From NCBI GenBank assembly GCA_943326975.2, contig CALPVI020000151.1, forward strand, positions 1 through 5,366: a stretch of 5,366 nt of DNA, read 5' to 3'. A program made the translations under genes and the position numbers. Below the pieces are notes generated by a model. It saw only the letters and a program-made list of their open reading frames with translations. It did not search any database and had not been told where the DNA came from. Position 1 is the first letter of the stretch. The number at the start of each line of letters is the position of its first letter. Source of the stretch: Actinomyces viscosus (GTDB lineage: Bacteria > Bacteroidota > Bacteroidia > Flavobacteriales_D > Crocinitomicaceae). Positions 1 to 5,366 of this stretch are shown here, piece after piece.

Positions 1-341
1 AAGTAGTTTTAATTGACTTTTGGGCATCATGGTGTGGTCCTTGTAGAAAAGAAAACCCTAATGTAGTAAGACTTTATAATGAATACAAAAACAAAGGATT
101 TACAATTTATTCAGTTTCGTTAGACGAAAACAAAGATGCATGGAAAAAAGCAATTAAAGAGGACGGTTTAGTTTGGTCAAATCATGTAAGTGATTTACAA
201 GGATGGAAAACACCATTAACACAACTATATGGTTTTCAATCTATTCCTTACACTGTCTTAATTGACAAATCTGGAAAAATTGTAGGAACAGGCTTGAGAG
301 GTGCAAGTTTGGAACAAAAATTGAAGGAGATTATTAAATAA
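1..341 (+). CDS. TlpA-like thioredoxin-fold protein, C-terminal part (cut by window edge)
   Basis: This is an open frame from the left edge (first full codon at base 3) to a TAA at 339-341, giving 112 visible residues. It begins inside the thioredoxin fold with VVLIDFWASWCGPCR, the beta-strand plus WCGPC redox site typical of TlpA/ResA-type thiol-disulfide oxidoreductases. A SIPYTVLID segment further on supplies the cis-proline loop that faces the CxxC. These proteins act outside the cytoplasm, usually reducing or exchanging disulfides in envelope proteins; the N-terminal part that would show a signal peptide lies outside the window. By my hand alignment about 68 of 112 residues match the C-terminal end of the next gene, so the two are tandem paralogues. 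The next start codon is 20 bases downstream on the same strand, which suggests one operon. The fold is clear; the physiological substrate cannot be told. Whether this copy also carries an N-terminal DUF4369 domain is inference from its neighbour. Confidence 0.92.
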   Translation, partial: VVLIDFWASWCGPCRKENPNVVRLYNEYKNKGFTIYSVSLDENKDAWKKAIKEDGLVWSNHVSDLQGWKTPLTQLYGFQSIPYTVLIDKSGKIVGTGLRGASLEQKLKEIIK

Positions 342-361
342 TTGAAAACAACTAATAATTT

Positions 362-1486
362 ATGAAATTAATTCTATCACTTTTTATAGTAATACTTGCT
401 TTTACAAGTTTTGGTCAAAATCCAATTAATGTAAAAATTAGCGGTCAAATTTTTAACACAACAGTGGATACTGTTTACATATCACAATATTATGGAGGCA
501 GTAAATATGTAGACTTTTTAAGAGCTCCTTTGAAGAAAAGTGGAGACAACAATTTTGATTTTGCTTTAGCTGGTAAACTTCCTAATCCTGACTATTACGT
601 CATCCGATTTGGATTGACACATCTAAACATTGTTTTGAGAAATAATGCTGATATTAAAATATACTGTGATGGTAAAAACATAAACAGTTTTTCTAACATA
701 GTAGGCTCTCAAGAAAGCAAAGCACTTAATGAATGCATATTGATCCTAAATGATTGGACAACTAAAAGAGATTCTGCTCAACTTTATCTTCAAAAACACC
801 CAGAGCAATCAGAAGCAATTAACCAATCTTTAGGTAAAGAATATTATACTTTCCAGAACAATAGACAACAGATTGTAAATCAAAACCCTAATTCACCAGC
901 CTTATTACCTATTTTATCAACGTATGATTTAGATAAAGAATTTGCTTCTTATGAATCAATTATGAATCAATTAAAAGCTGGATTCAGTGAATCTCCTACA
1001 ATAAATGAAGTTTACAAAAATTACTTGCAAATTAAAGCACAAAAGGATGCCGCAAACATGTTCGCTCCTGGTAAACCTGCAACACAGTTCAAAGGAATAA
1101 AACCTGATGGAAAAGAATTAAAATTAGCTGACTTAAAAGGGAAAGTTGTATTGATTGATTTTTGGGCTTCATGGTGTGGTCCATGTCGTAGAGAAAATCC
1201 TAATGTAGTCAATTTATATAATCAATATCAAAAAGATGGTTTCACAGTTATGAGCGTATCACTTGATACTGATAAAACAAAATGGGAATCAGCAATAAGC
1301 GCAGACAATCTTATTTGGCCAAATCATATTAGTGACCTAAAAGGATGGCAGAGTGATATTGCTAAATTATACCAAGTTTCTGGAATTCCATTTACAGTTT
1401 TGATTGATAAAGAAGGGAAAATCATTTCTACAAATCTAAGAGGTGAAACCTTACATGAAGAGTTAAAACGAATTTTCGGTCATTAA
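362..1486 (+). CDS. Secreted DUF4369-thioredoxin (TlpA/AhpC-TSA-like) protein
   Basis: This 374-residue protein is predicted to be a periplasmic or outer-envelope thiol-disulfide oxidoreductase. Residues 1-19 form a signal peptide (MKLILSLFIVILAFTSFGQ) with a Bacteroidota-style cleavage site before Gln19 and no lipobox cysteine. Residues about 22-130 resemble DUF4369, a beta-rich domain often placed before thioredoxin domains in this phylum (strand ISGQIFN, later GSQESKALNE). A mostly helical linker covers about 130-230. The thioredoxin-like domain runs from about 235 to 374, with the redox site WCGPC at 271-275 and the cis-Pro loop GIPFTVLID at 341-349. The ATG at 362 is chosen because it gives an intact signal peptide; there is no clear Shine-Dalgarno sequence, as is usual in Bacteroidota. 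It follows a paralogue by 20 bases and ends one base before the LpxH-like gene, so co-transcription is likely. The oxidoreductase fold is firm. Whether it reduces cytochrome c apoproteins, sulfenic acids or something else is unknown. Confidence 0.93.
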   Translation: MKLILSLFIVILAFTSFGQNPINVKISGQIFNTTVDTVYISQYYGGSKYVDFLRAPLKKSGDNNFDFALAGKLPNPDYYVIRFGLTHLNIVLRNNADIKIYCDGKNINSFSNIVGSQESKALNECILILNDWTTKRDSAQLYLQKHPEQSEAINQSLGKEYYTFQNNRQQIVNQNPNSPALLPILSTYDLDKEFASYESIMNQLKAGFSESPTINEVYKNYLQIKAQKDAANMFAPGKPATQFKGIKPDGKELKLADLKGKVVLIDFWASWCGPCRRENPNVVNLYNQYQKDGFTVMSVSLDTDKTKWESAISADNLIWPNHISDLKGWQSDIAKLYQVSGIPFTVLIDKEGKIISTNLRGETLHEELKRIFGH

Positions 1487-1487
1487 C

Positions 1488-2282
1488 ATGTCTGATAACC
1501 AAAATAAAAAAATATATTTCGCTTCAGACTTTCATTTAGGTGCTCCTAATTACGATAAAAGTTTAGAGAGAGAAAAAAAAATAGTTGCTTGGTTAAACTA
1601 TATAGAACCAACAGCAAAAGAAATATATTTAGTTGGTGACATATTTGATTTTTGGTTTGAGTATAAAAGAGCCATTCCTAAAGGTTTTGTTCGTCTTCAA
1701 GGTAAAATTGCAGAATTGACTGATTCTGGAATTCCTGTTCATGTATTTACAGGAAACCATGATATGTGGATCTTCGATTACCTCCCAAAAGAATTGGGAA
1801 TTACATTACATAAGTCTCCTCAAAAAATAACAATTGGGGACAAGAAAATTTTAGTCGGACATGGCGACGGATTAGGCCCTGGTGATAATGGATATAAATT
1901 TTTAAAACGTTTCTTCGCTAGTAAATTTTGTCAATGGGCATATGCACGTTTACATCCAAACTTTGGAATATGGCTTGCTACAAAATCATCACAAAAAAGT
2001 AGAGCAGTAAGCGGAGATGCAGACGAACATTTTTTAGGTACTGAAAATGAGTGGTTGGCAATTTATTCTAAAGAGGTTTTACAGAAAGAACATTTTGATT
2101 ATTTTATTTTTGGGCATAGACACCTACCATTAGAATTGAAAATAAGTGAAAAATCTACTTATTTCAACTTAGGAGAATGGTTAAGTTCATATACTTTTTT
2201 GTCAATTTCTGAAGACGAAGTTCAACTACAAAAATGGGATAATAATAATGCAAAACCTTTTTCTGCAACTTATCCCAAGTAG
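1488..2282 (+). CDS. lpxH: UDP-2,3-diacylglucosamine diphosphatase-like metallophosphoesterase (LpxH family)
   Basis: This 264-residue protein has the calcineurin-like phosphoesterase fold. LpxH hydrolyses UDP-2,3-diacylglucosamine to lipid X (2,3-diacylglucosamine 1-phosphate) and UMP, the fourth step of lipid A synthesis, at the cytoplasmic face of the inner membrane. All family metal-binding motifs are visible: SDFHLG (Asp14, His16), GDIFDFWFE (Asp51), GNHD (Asn90, His91), GHGD (His125) and GHRH (His210, His212), the same order as in E. coli LpxH, which is about 240 residues long. The segment after GHGD (DGLGPGDNGYKFLKR, with more basic and aromatic residues to about 165) fits the helical cap that binds acyl chains. 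No signal peptide is present, consistent with a peripheral cytoplasmic enzyme. The ATG is one base after the previous stop, so translational coupling with the thioredoxin gene is likely. The superfamily call is secure. The exact substrate is inferred, because LpxH is best characterised in Proteobacteria and related phosphoesterases can differ. Confidence 0.85.
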   Translation: MSDNQNKKIYFASDFHLGAPNYDKSLEREKKIVAWLNYIEPTAKEIYLVGDIFDFWFEYKRAIPKGFVRLQGKIAELTDSGIPVHVFTGNHDMWIFDYLPKELGITLHKSPQKITIGDKKILVGHGDGLGPGDNGYKFLKRFFASKFCQWAYARLHPNFGIWLATKSSQKSRAVSGDADEHFLGTENEWLAIYSKEVLQKEHFDYFIFGHRHLPLELKISEKSTYFNLGEWLSSYTFLSISEDEVQLQKWDNNNAKPFSATYPK

Positions 2283-2296
2283 TTTTGTGAATTTTT

Positions 2297-2320
2297 AAAA
2301 GTATTTTCTAAAATATTTTT
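2297..2320 (+). terminator. Weak AT-only hairpin after the lpxH-like gene
   Basis: Fifteen bases after the LpxH stop, an 11-base arm AAAAGTATTTT and its near-perfect complement AAAATATTTTT are separated by CT. In RNA all eleven positions can pair, one as G-U. The right arm ends in five T. With no G-C pairs this would be a weak intrinsic terminator at best, but it is the only hairpin I see between the envelope cluster and the cold-shock gene. It could also arise by chance in such AT-rich DNA. Confidence 0.3.
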
Positions 2321-2367
2321 CGTTTTACTGTTTTTGATTTACCTTTATATAATTAACAAATAATTAT

Positions 2368-2559
2368 ATGAAAAGAGGAATTGTAAAATTTTTCGATGAA
2401 ACAAAAGGTTTTGGTTTCATCAAGGAACTTGACACGAATCAAGAGTACTTTGCACACATATCAGGTTTACTGGATAAGATTAACCAAAATGATGAAGTTA
2501 CTTTCGAATTAAAAGAAGGAAAAAAAGGATTGAATGCTGTAAATGTAAAATTAGCTTAA
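2368..2559 (+). CDS. Cold-shock domain protein (CspA family)
   Basis: This 63-residue protein is essentially one cold-shock domain, a five-stranded OB fold that binds single-stranded RNA or DNA and melts RNA secondary structure; its site of action is the cytoplasm. The RNP1 motif KGFGFI is at residues 13-18 and RNP2 appears as YFAHIS at 27-32, where E. coli CspA-type proteins usually have a VFVH-type motif. The N-terminal strand MKRGIVKFFD and the C-terminal GLNAVNVKLA fit the rest of the fold. It is slightly shorter than E. coli CspA (70 residues), with the missing residues in loops. The gene stands alone: an 85-base gap lies before it and a strong terminator begins 30 bases after its stop. 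The gap is shorter than the long 5' leader of E. coli cspA, so the classical leader thermosensor is not evident. Whether it is actually cold-induced cannot be told from sequence. Confidence 0.95.
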   Translation: MKRGIVKFFDETKGFGFIKELDTNQEYFAHISGLLDKINQNDEVTFELKEGKKGLNAVNVKLA

Positions 2560-2588
2560 GCATAAATATAATCATTATTTTTTTTGAG

Positions 2589-2619
2589 AAAGTCTTATCT
2601 ATAATGATAAGACTTTTTT
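2589..2619 (+). terminator. Intrinsic terminator after the cold-shock gene
   Basis: A perfect 11-bp stem (AAAGTCTTATC at 2589-2599 pairing with GATAAGACTTT at 2606-2616) encloses the six-base loop TATAAT, and the T run at 2614-2619 ends the signal. G-U and A-U pairs can extend the base of the stem further. It begins 30 bases after the csp stop and mainly suits the plus strand. Its end is only 14 bases before the ATG of the next gene, which is unusual. Confidence 0.85.
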
Positions 2620-2633
2620 AATTTAACCCCAAT

Positions 2634-3275
2634 ATGGAGCAAAAAATTCAAGTTTCGAAAACAGCGCGCTATTACACTCATGGAAATATAGCAGATGCAA
2701 AGTATATTTTATATATTTTACATGGATACGGACAATTAGCAGAATTTTTTATTCGAAAATTCCATTCCCTCCCAAAAGATGTTTACATAATCGCTCCTGA
2801 AGGATTACATCGCTTTTATTTAAAAGGCTCAAGCGGTAGAGTTGGCGCTTCATGGATGACTAAAGAAGCTAGAGAAGATGACATTCAAGACAACTTAAAT
2901 TGGTTAAGTGACTTAGATATAACTATTTCGAATCAAATAAAACCAATTAAAAAATTTGTTTTAGGATTTTCTCAAGGTGGAGCTACTGCTGCTCGATGGT
3001 ATAAAAAAAATGATCAATTAGATGCGTTAATCATGTGGGCAAGTATTTATCCTCCAGATTTATCTCTAGAAATTGACATTCAAAACAAACATACAATAAA
3101 ACAAAAAAACAATCATTTTGTAATAGGTACAAAGGATCAATATTTTAATAGTGATGATCAAAAATCAATACTTGATTTCTTTAAAAAGAACGGTTTTAAA
3201 ACGCATACTTTTGAGGGTGAACATACGATTGAAAAACCAATATTAGAACACATTCTGAAGTTGTTAAAAAAATAA
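2634..3275 (+). CDS. Alpha/beta-hydrolase, carboxylesterase/phospholipase type
   Basis: This 213-residue protein matches the small carboxylesterase/lysophospholipase group (acyl-protein-thioesterase-like hydrolases). It is expected to cleave short-chain carboxylic or lysophospholipid esters in the cytoplasm; there is no signal peptide. Visible features in order are: the oxyanion-loop motif ILHGYG (28-33); the nucleophile elbow GFSQG at 111-115 with Ser113 as nucleophile; GTKDQYF with Asp168 as the probable acid; and GEHTI with His197 as the probable catalytic base. The triad is therefore complete, and the length is close to the 200-230 residues usual for the family. The ATG at 2634 is used because the first beta-strand and the HGYG loop follow at normal distances and no earlier in-frame start gives a better fit. 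A strong terminator hairpin ends 14 bases upstream, leaving little room for a promoter. The real substrate is unknown. Confidence 0.88.
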   Translation: MEQKIQVSKTARYYTHGNIADAKYILYILHGYGQLAEFFIRKFHSLPKDVYIIAPEGLHRFYLKGSSGRVGASWMTKEAREDDIQDNLNWLSDLDITISNQIKPIKKFVLGFSQGGATAARWYKKNDQLDALIMWASIYPPDLSLEIDIQNKHTIKQKNNHFVIGTKDQYFNSDDQKSILDFFKKNGFKTHTFEGEHTIEKPILEHILKLLKK

Positions 3276-3307
3276 TTACGTTTTATTCTAAATTTTAAAT
3301 CTTAATT

Positions 3308-3323
3308 TGGCACAATTTCTGAT
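3308..3323 (+). promoter_or_regulatory. Candidate promoter with sigma-54-like -24 box upstream of the lolA-like gene
   Basis: The sequence TGGCAC at 3308-3313 is an exact match to the sigma-54 -24 element. Ten bases after its GG comes a G at 3321, inside CTGAT (3319-3323), which matches the TTGCW -12 element at only three of five positions (T, G and the final W). A start site about 12 bases on would give a leader of roughly 80 bases. A Bacteroidota housekeeping reading is also possible from GATATTTG at 3321-3328, close to the TAnnTTTG -7 box, but the nearest TTG is too close to act as its -33 element. Both readings are imperfect. Confidence 0.27.
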
Positions 3324-3350
3324 ATTTGTACAATAAATTACAAGTTGTTG

Positions 3351-3406
3351 ATTGTTTTTAAATTTCAAATTTCAAACCATCTCAGCATAACACATTTAAA
3401 AACAAT
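3351..3406 (+). repeat. Perfect 13-bp inverted repeat in the leader of the lolA-like gene
   Basis: ATTGTTTTTAAAT (3351-3363) is exactly complementary to ATTTAAAAACAAT (3394-3406), with a 30-base loop that contains the tail of a tandem AAATTTC repeat (3360-3373). The right arm ends nine bases before the ATG at 3416, so in the mRNA a hairpin would sit directly against the ribosome landing zone. It could be a stability or translation-control element, or a protein-binding palindrome in the DNA. There is only one G-C pair, and no T run follows the right arm, so it does not look like a terminator. Confidence 0.55.
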
Positions 3407-3415
3407 AAAATAGAT

Positions 3416-4060
3416 ATGAAAATTTTATTATTCGCATTTGCTTTTATCAGTGTATTAGCAATTGGACAAGAAACAAAAGATACAAAATCTCAAGCAATTT
3501 TAGATAAATTGTCTACGAAAATGAAAGCTTACAAATCTTTCTATATAGAATTTAGTGCTAATATTAAAAATGCATCTAATGGAACAAATGAAAGCGAAAC
3601 TGGAAAAGGATGGGTAAAGGATAAAAAATTCTATGCTTCTTATGGTGACAATACAATTATTTGTAATGGAATCAAAACATGGACGATCGTAAAAGAAGAG
3701 AAAAGCGTTTATGAATCTGACGCAAATGACGATGATGAAGAATCTATGAATCCAAAAAAATTAATGACTATTTGGGAAACTGGTTTCAAAAACAAATATG
3801 AAAGAGAAGAAACTTTAGCTGGAGAAGCAGTTCACGTTATTTACCTTTTCCCTAAAAATCCTTCAAAAGTAAATTACCATACAATTGTTCTTTACATCAC
3901 AAAGAATTCAAACGAATTGAAAAAAGCAATCTTAAAAACAAAAGATGCAACGGTAATGACCTATACACTTTCTAAATTTCAAGGTAATGAAACAGTTGAA
4001 GATACAAAATTTGTTTTCGACCAAAAAAAATATCCTGGGTACAAATTAGTTAAAGACTAA
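3416..4060 (+). CDS. LolA-like outer-membrane lipoprotein carrier protein
   Basis: This 214-residue secreted protein resembles the LolA family, periplasmic chaperones that take lipoproteins released from the inner membrane by the LolCDE transporter and carry them across the periplasm. The signal peptide is residues 1-18 (MKILLFAFAFISVLAIGQ), with cleavage probably before Gln18. Matching family traits are the early helix with AILDKLSTKMKAYKSFYIEF (28-46), the following strand with GKGWVKDKKFYASYGDNTI (63-81), the segment CNGIKTWTIVKEEKSVYESD (83-102) and the late strand NYHTIVLYITKNSNELKKAI (153-172). Together these suggest the open beta-barrel with a helical lid. An acidic stretch, NDDDEES (104-110), sits before MNPKKLMTIWE. 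The length is near the LolA norm of about 200. The ATG is chosen because it provides the signal peptide. The gene appears monocistronic, with a leader hairpin upstream and a terminator downstream. I recognise the fold by pattern rather than by strong identity, so I leave the symbol empty; lolA would be the natural name. Confidence 0.85.
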   Translation: MKILLFAFAFISVLAIGQETKDTKSQAILDKLSTKMKAYKSFYIEFSANIKNASNGTNESETGKGWVKDKKFYASYGDNTIICNGIKTWTIVKEEKSVYESDANDDDEESMNPKKLMTIWETGFKNKYEREETLAGEAVHVIYLFPKNPSKVNYHTIVLYITKNSNELKKAILKTKDATVMTYTLSKFQGNETVEDTKFVFDQKKYPGYKLVKD

Positions 4061-4083
4061 TAATTATTTGGGAAACTGACTAT

Positions 4084-4110
4084 AAGCGAGATTTATTCTC
4101 GCTTTTTTTT
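4084..4110 (+). terminator. Intrinsic terminator of the lolA-like gene
   Basis: AAGCGAGA (4084-4091) pairs with TCTCGCTT (4097-4104) around a five-base loop, forming an 8-bp stem with four G-C pairs. The run of eight T at 4103-4110 completes a classical Rho-independent terminator for plus-strand transcription. It starts 24 bases after the stop codon. Confidence 0.88.
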
Positions 4111-4144
4111 GTCATATATTTTCATAAATCAGAAGAATCAAATT

Positions 4145-4181
4145 AAAAAAAATAGGCTACCCAAATTGAGTAGCCTATTTT
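4145..4181 (-). terminator. Intrinsic terminator of the E1 dehydrogenase gene
   Basis: AAAATAGGCTAC (4149-4160) and GTAGCCTATTTT (4170-4181) form a perfect 12-bp stem with a nine-base loop. Read on the minus strand the hairpin is followed by eight T (the A run at 4145-4152), making a strong terminator 18 bases after the E1 stop. The plus-strand side has only four T, inside the stem, so it is mainly a minus-strand signal, although it may also help to block read-through from the left. Confidence 0.88.
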
Positions 4182-4199
4182 AAGAGTATATATATTTGT

Positions 4200-5366
4200 T
4201 TAATAAGCAATTAATTCATTCAATGCCTTCTCTAGTCTTTCCTTAGGTAGGAATTGAACTTCTAATTGCTCAGCAAATGGAACTGGTGTATCAATTGAAC
4301 CGATACGTTTTACCGGGGCATCTAAATCTTTGAAACAATTTTCATTGATTAAAGCAACTAACTCTCCTCCTATTCCTCCTGTGATACAATCTTCATGTAA
4401 AACAATTACTTTACCTGTCTTACGAACAGCTTTATATATTGCTTCAGTATCCAATGGAAGTAAAGTTCTTAAGTCAACTATCTCAGCTGAAAATTCAGGA
4501 TGTTTATCTAACAATTCCGTTGCCCAATGAACTCCCATTCCGTAAGTGATTATTGTAATATCATTTCCTTCACGAACCGTTCTTGCCTTACCAATTTCAA
4601 CCGTGTAATAATCATCAGCAACCTCGCTTTTAATACTTCTGTATAAATTTTTATGTTCAAAGAACATAACAGGATTTGGATCTTCAATAGAAGCCGCTAA
4701 CAATCCTTTTGCATCCTCTGGTGTTGATGGATAAACTATTTTTAAACCTGGTGTATGGAAAAACCAAGCTTCATTACTCTGAGAATGGAAAGGTCCAGCT
4801 GCAGAACCAGCTCCAGTCGGCATACGAACAACAACGTCCGCTTTTTCATTCCATCTCCAATGTAATTTCGCTAAATTATTTACGATTTGATTGAAACCAC
4901 AAGTTACGAAATCCGCAAATTGCATTTCAACAACTGCTTTCATTCCATTGATTGACAAACCTAAACCAGCTCCAACAATTGCTGATTCACAAATTGGTGT
5001 ATTTCTAATTCGATCTTTTCCAAATTTATCAACGAAACCTTCCGTTACTTTAAACGCACCACCGTATTCAGCGATATCTTGTCCCATGATTACTAATTCA
5101 GGATATTTCTCAAATGATTGAGTTAAACCATCTTGTATTGCATCAATGAAACGTTTCTCAGTTTTTGTTCCTTTTGCTTCAACTACTTCTTGAGAAAATG
5201 GAGCATAAATATCTCTCAACTCATCTTCTAACGAAGGAATAATTGCTGGTTCGTTATTCGCCTCATCAAAAGAAGTTTGAATTTCTTCTTTGATTTCGTT
5301 TTTAATTTGTTCCGCTAATTCATCTGTTAGTATATTATTCTCTTTTAAGAATAATTCATAGTTTGA
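4200..5366 (-). CDS. 2-oxoacid dehydrogenase E1, alpha/beta fusion (branched-chain type), C-terminal part, cut by window edge
   Basis: The minus-strand frame is open from the right edge to the TAA at 4200-4202, giving 388 visible residues. It encodes thiamine-diphosphate E1, which decarboxylates a 2-oxoacid and passes the acyl group to the lipoyl E2 component in the cytoplasm. The first 49 residues contain a charged helix (ILTDELAEQIKNEIKEEI) like the C-terminal end of E1-alpha, then a linker with NNEPAIIP. The Met at 5217-5219 (EDE-M-RDIYAP) is therefore internal and not the start. The E1-beta part follows. Counting from that Met, it has NTPICESAIVGAG with Glu78 (the conserved Glu that activates thiamine), FHSQSNEAWFFHTPGLK (144-160), FFEHKNLYR, and a C-terminal domain with DLRTLLPLD, DAPVKRIGSIDTPVPF and FLPKERLEKALNELIAY. 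FFEHKNLYR and the C-terminal end look closer to branched-chain E1-beta (human BCKDHB has a similar FFEPKILYR) than to pyruvate E1-beta. The full protein should be about 650-700 residues; the alpha GDG thiamine motif lies outside the window. The fusion is inferred from the open frame and linker, and the substrate preference is tentative. Confidence 0.93.
   Translation of the reverse strand, partial: SNYELFLKENNILTDELAEQIKNEIKEEIQTSFDEANNEPAIIPSLEDELRDIYAPFSQEVVEAKGTKTEKRFIDAIQDGLTQSFEKYPELVIMGQDIAEYGGAFKVTEGFVDKFGKDRIRNTPICESAIVGAGLGLSINGMKAVVEMQFADFVTCGFNQIVNNLAKLHWRWNEKADVVVRMPTGAGSAAGPFHSQSNEAWFFHTPGLKIVYPSTPEDAKGLLAASIEDPNPVMFFEHKNLYRSIKSEVADDYYTVEIGKARTVREGNDITIITYGMGVHWATELLDKHPEFSAEIVDLRTLLPLDTEAIYKAVRKTGKVIVLHEDCITGGIGGELVALINENCFKDLDAPVKRIGSIDTPVPFAEQLEVQFLPKERLEKALNELIAY

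Noticed and set aside
104..140. Possible frameshift or decay in the partial thioredoxin gene
   Set aside because: The frame is intact from base 3 to the stop and aligns to its paralogue with essentially no gaps, so it is only cut by the window edge.
1021..1212. Minus-strand open frame of 63 codons inside the thioredoxin gene
   Set aside because: It lies wholly inside a well-supported plus-strand gene, has no recognisable domain, and is a shadow of the conserved WCGPC coding region.
2348..2353. TATAAT upstream of the cold-shock gene as a -10 box
   Set aside because: No -35-like element sits at a suitable distance, and Bacteroidota housekeeping promoters use TTG/TAnnTTTG rather than the E. 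coli boxes. In DNA this AT-rich the match is expected by chance.
2600..2605. TATAAT as a promoter for the esterase gene
   Set aside because: It is exactly the loop of the terminator hairpin, lacks a spaced upstream element, and does not fit the promoter consensus of this phylum.
3276..3300. Terminator for the esterase gene
   Set aside because: The region has only short A/T runs and no stem with a following T tract that I could pair convincingly.
3721..3750. Acidic Asp/Glu stretch in the LolA-like protein as a calcium-binding or low-complexity insertion
   Set aside because: It is a short loop with no EF-hand spacing and looks like ordinary loop variation.
4330..5121. Three plus-strand open frames (4330-4530, 4709-4894, 4891-5121)
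   Set aside because: All lie antisense to the conserved E1-beta coding sequence and have no domain-like composition; they are shadows.

Overview
The window is AT-rich and looks like a chromosomal piece of a member of the Bacteroidota, most likely a flavobacterium. The signs are: signal peptides ending in FGQ or IGQ, a DUF4369-plus-thioredoxin protein of the kind common in this phylum, no convincing Shine-Dalgarno sequences, a 63-residue cold-shock protein, and a 2-oxoacid dehydrogenase E1 with alpha and beta parts in one reading frame. I see no mobile element, CRISPR array, rRNA or tRNA, and every gap between genes is shorter than 150 bases.

Layout, left to right. (1) 1-2282, plus strand: a tight cluster of the C-terminal end of one TlpA-like thioredoxin protein, a complete tandem paralogue (374 aa), and, one base after its stop, a calcineurin-like phosphoesterase with the full LpxH metal-ligand set (lipid A synthesis). 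(2) 2368-2559: a cold-shock-domain protein followed by a strong intrinsic terminator. (3) 2634-3275: a small alpha/beta-hydrolase of the carboxylesterase/phospholipase type, whose start codon lies only 14 bases after that terminator. (4) 3416-4060: a LolA-like periplasmic lipoprotein carrier behind a 140-base leader region that holds a perfect 13-bp inverted repeat and a sigma-54-like -24 box. (5) 4061-4199: a convergent gap with one terminator for each side. (6) 4200-5366, minus strand: the E1-beta portion, plus the end of the E1-alpha portion, of a branched-chain-type 2-oxoacid dehydrogenase fusion that runs off the right edge of the window.

Functionally the plus-strand genes lean towards the cell envelope: periplasmic thiol-disulfide chemistry (two TlpA-like proteins), lipid A precursor processing (LpxH-like) and lipoprotein transport (LolA-like), with a cold-shock RNA chaperone and a cytosolic esterase between them. 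The minus-strand gene belongs to central or branched-chain oxoacid metabolism and is a separate transcription unit. I find no evidence of a new multi-gene system. The points most worth a second look are non-coding: the lolA leader hairpin and promoter candidate, and the terminator placed directly before the esterase start codon.
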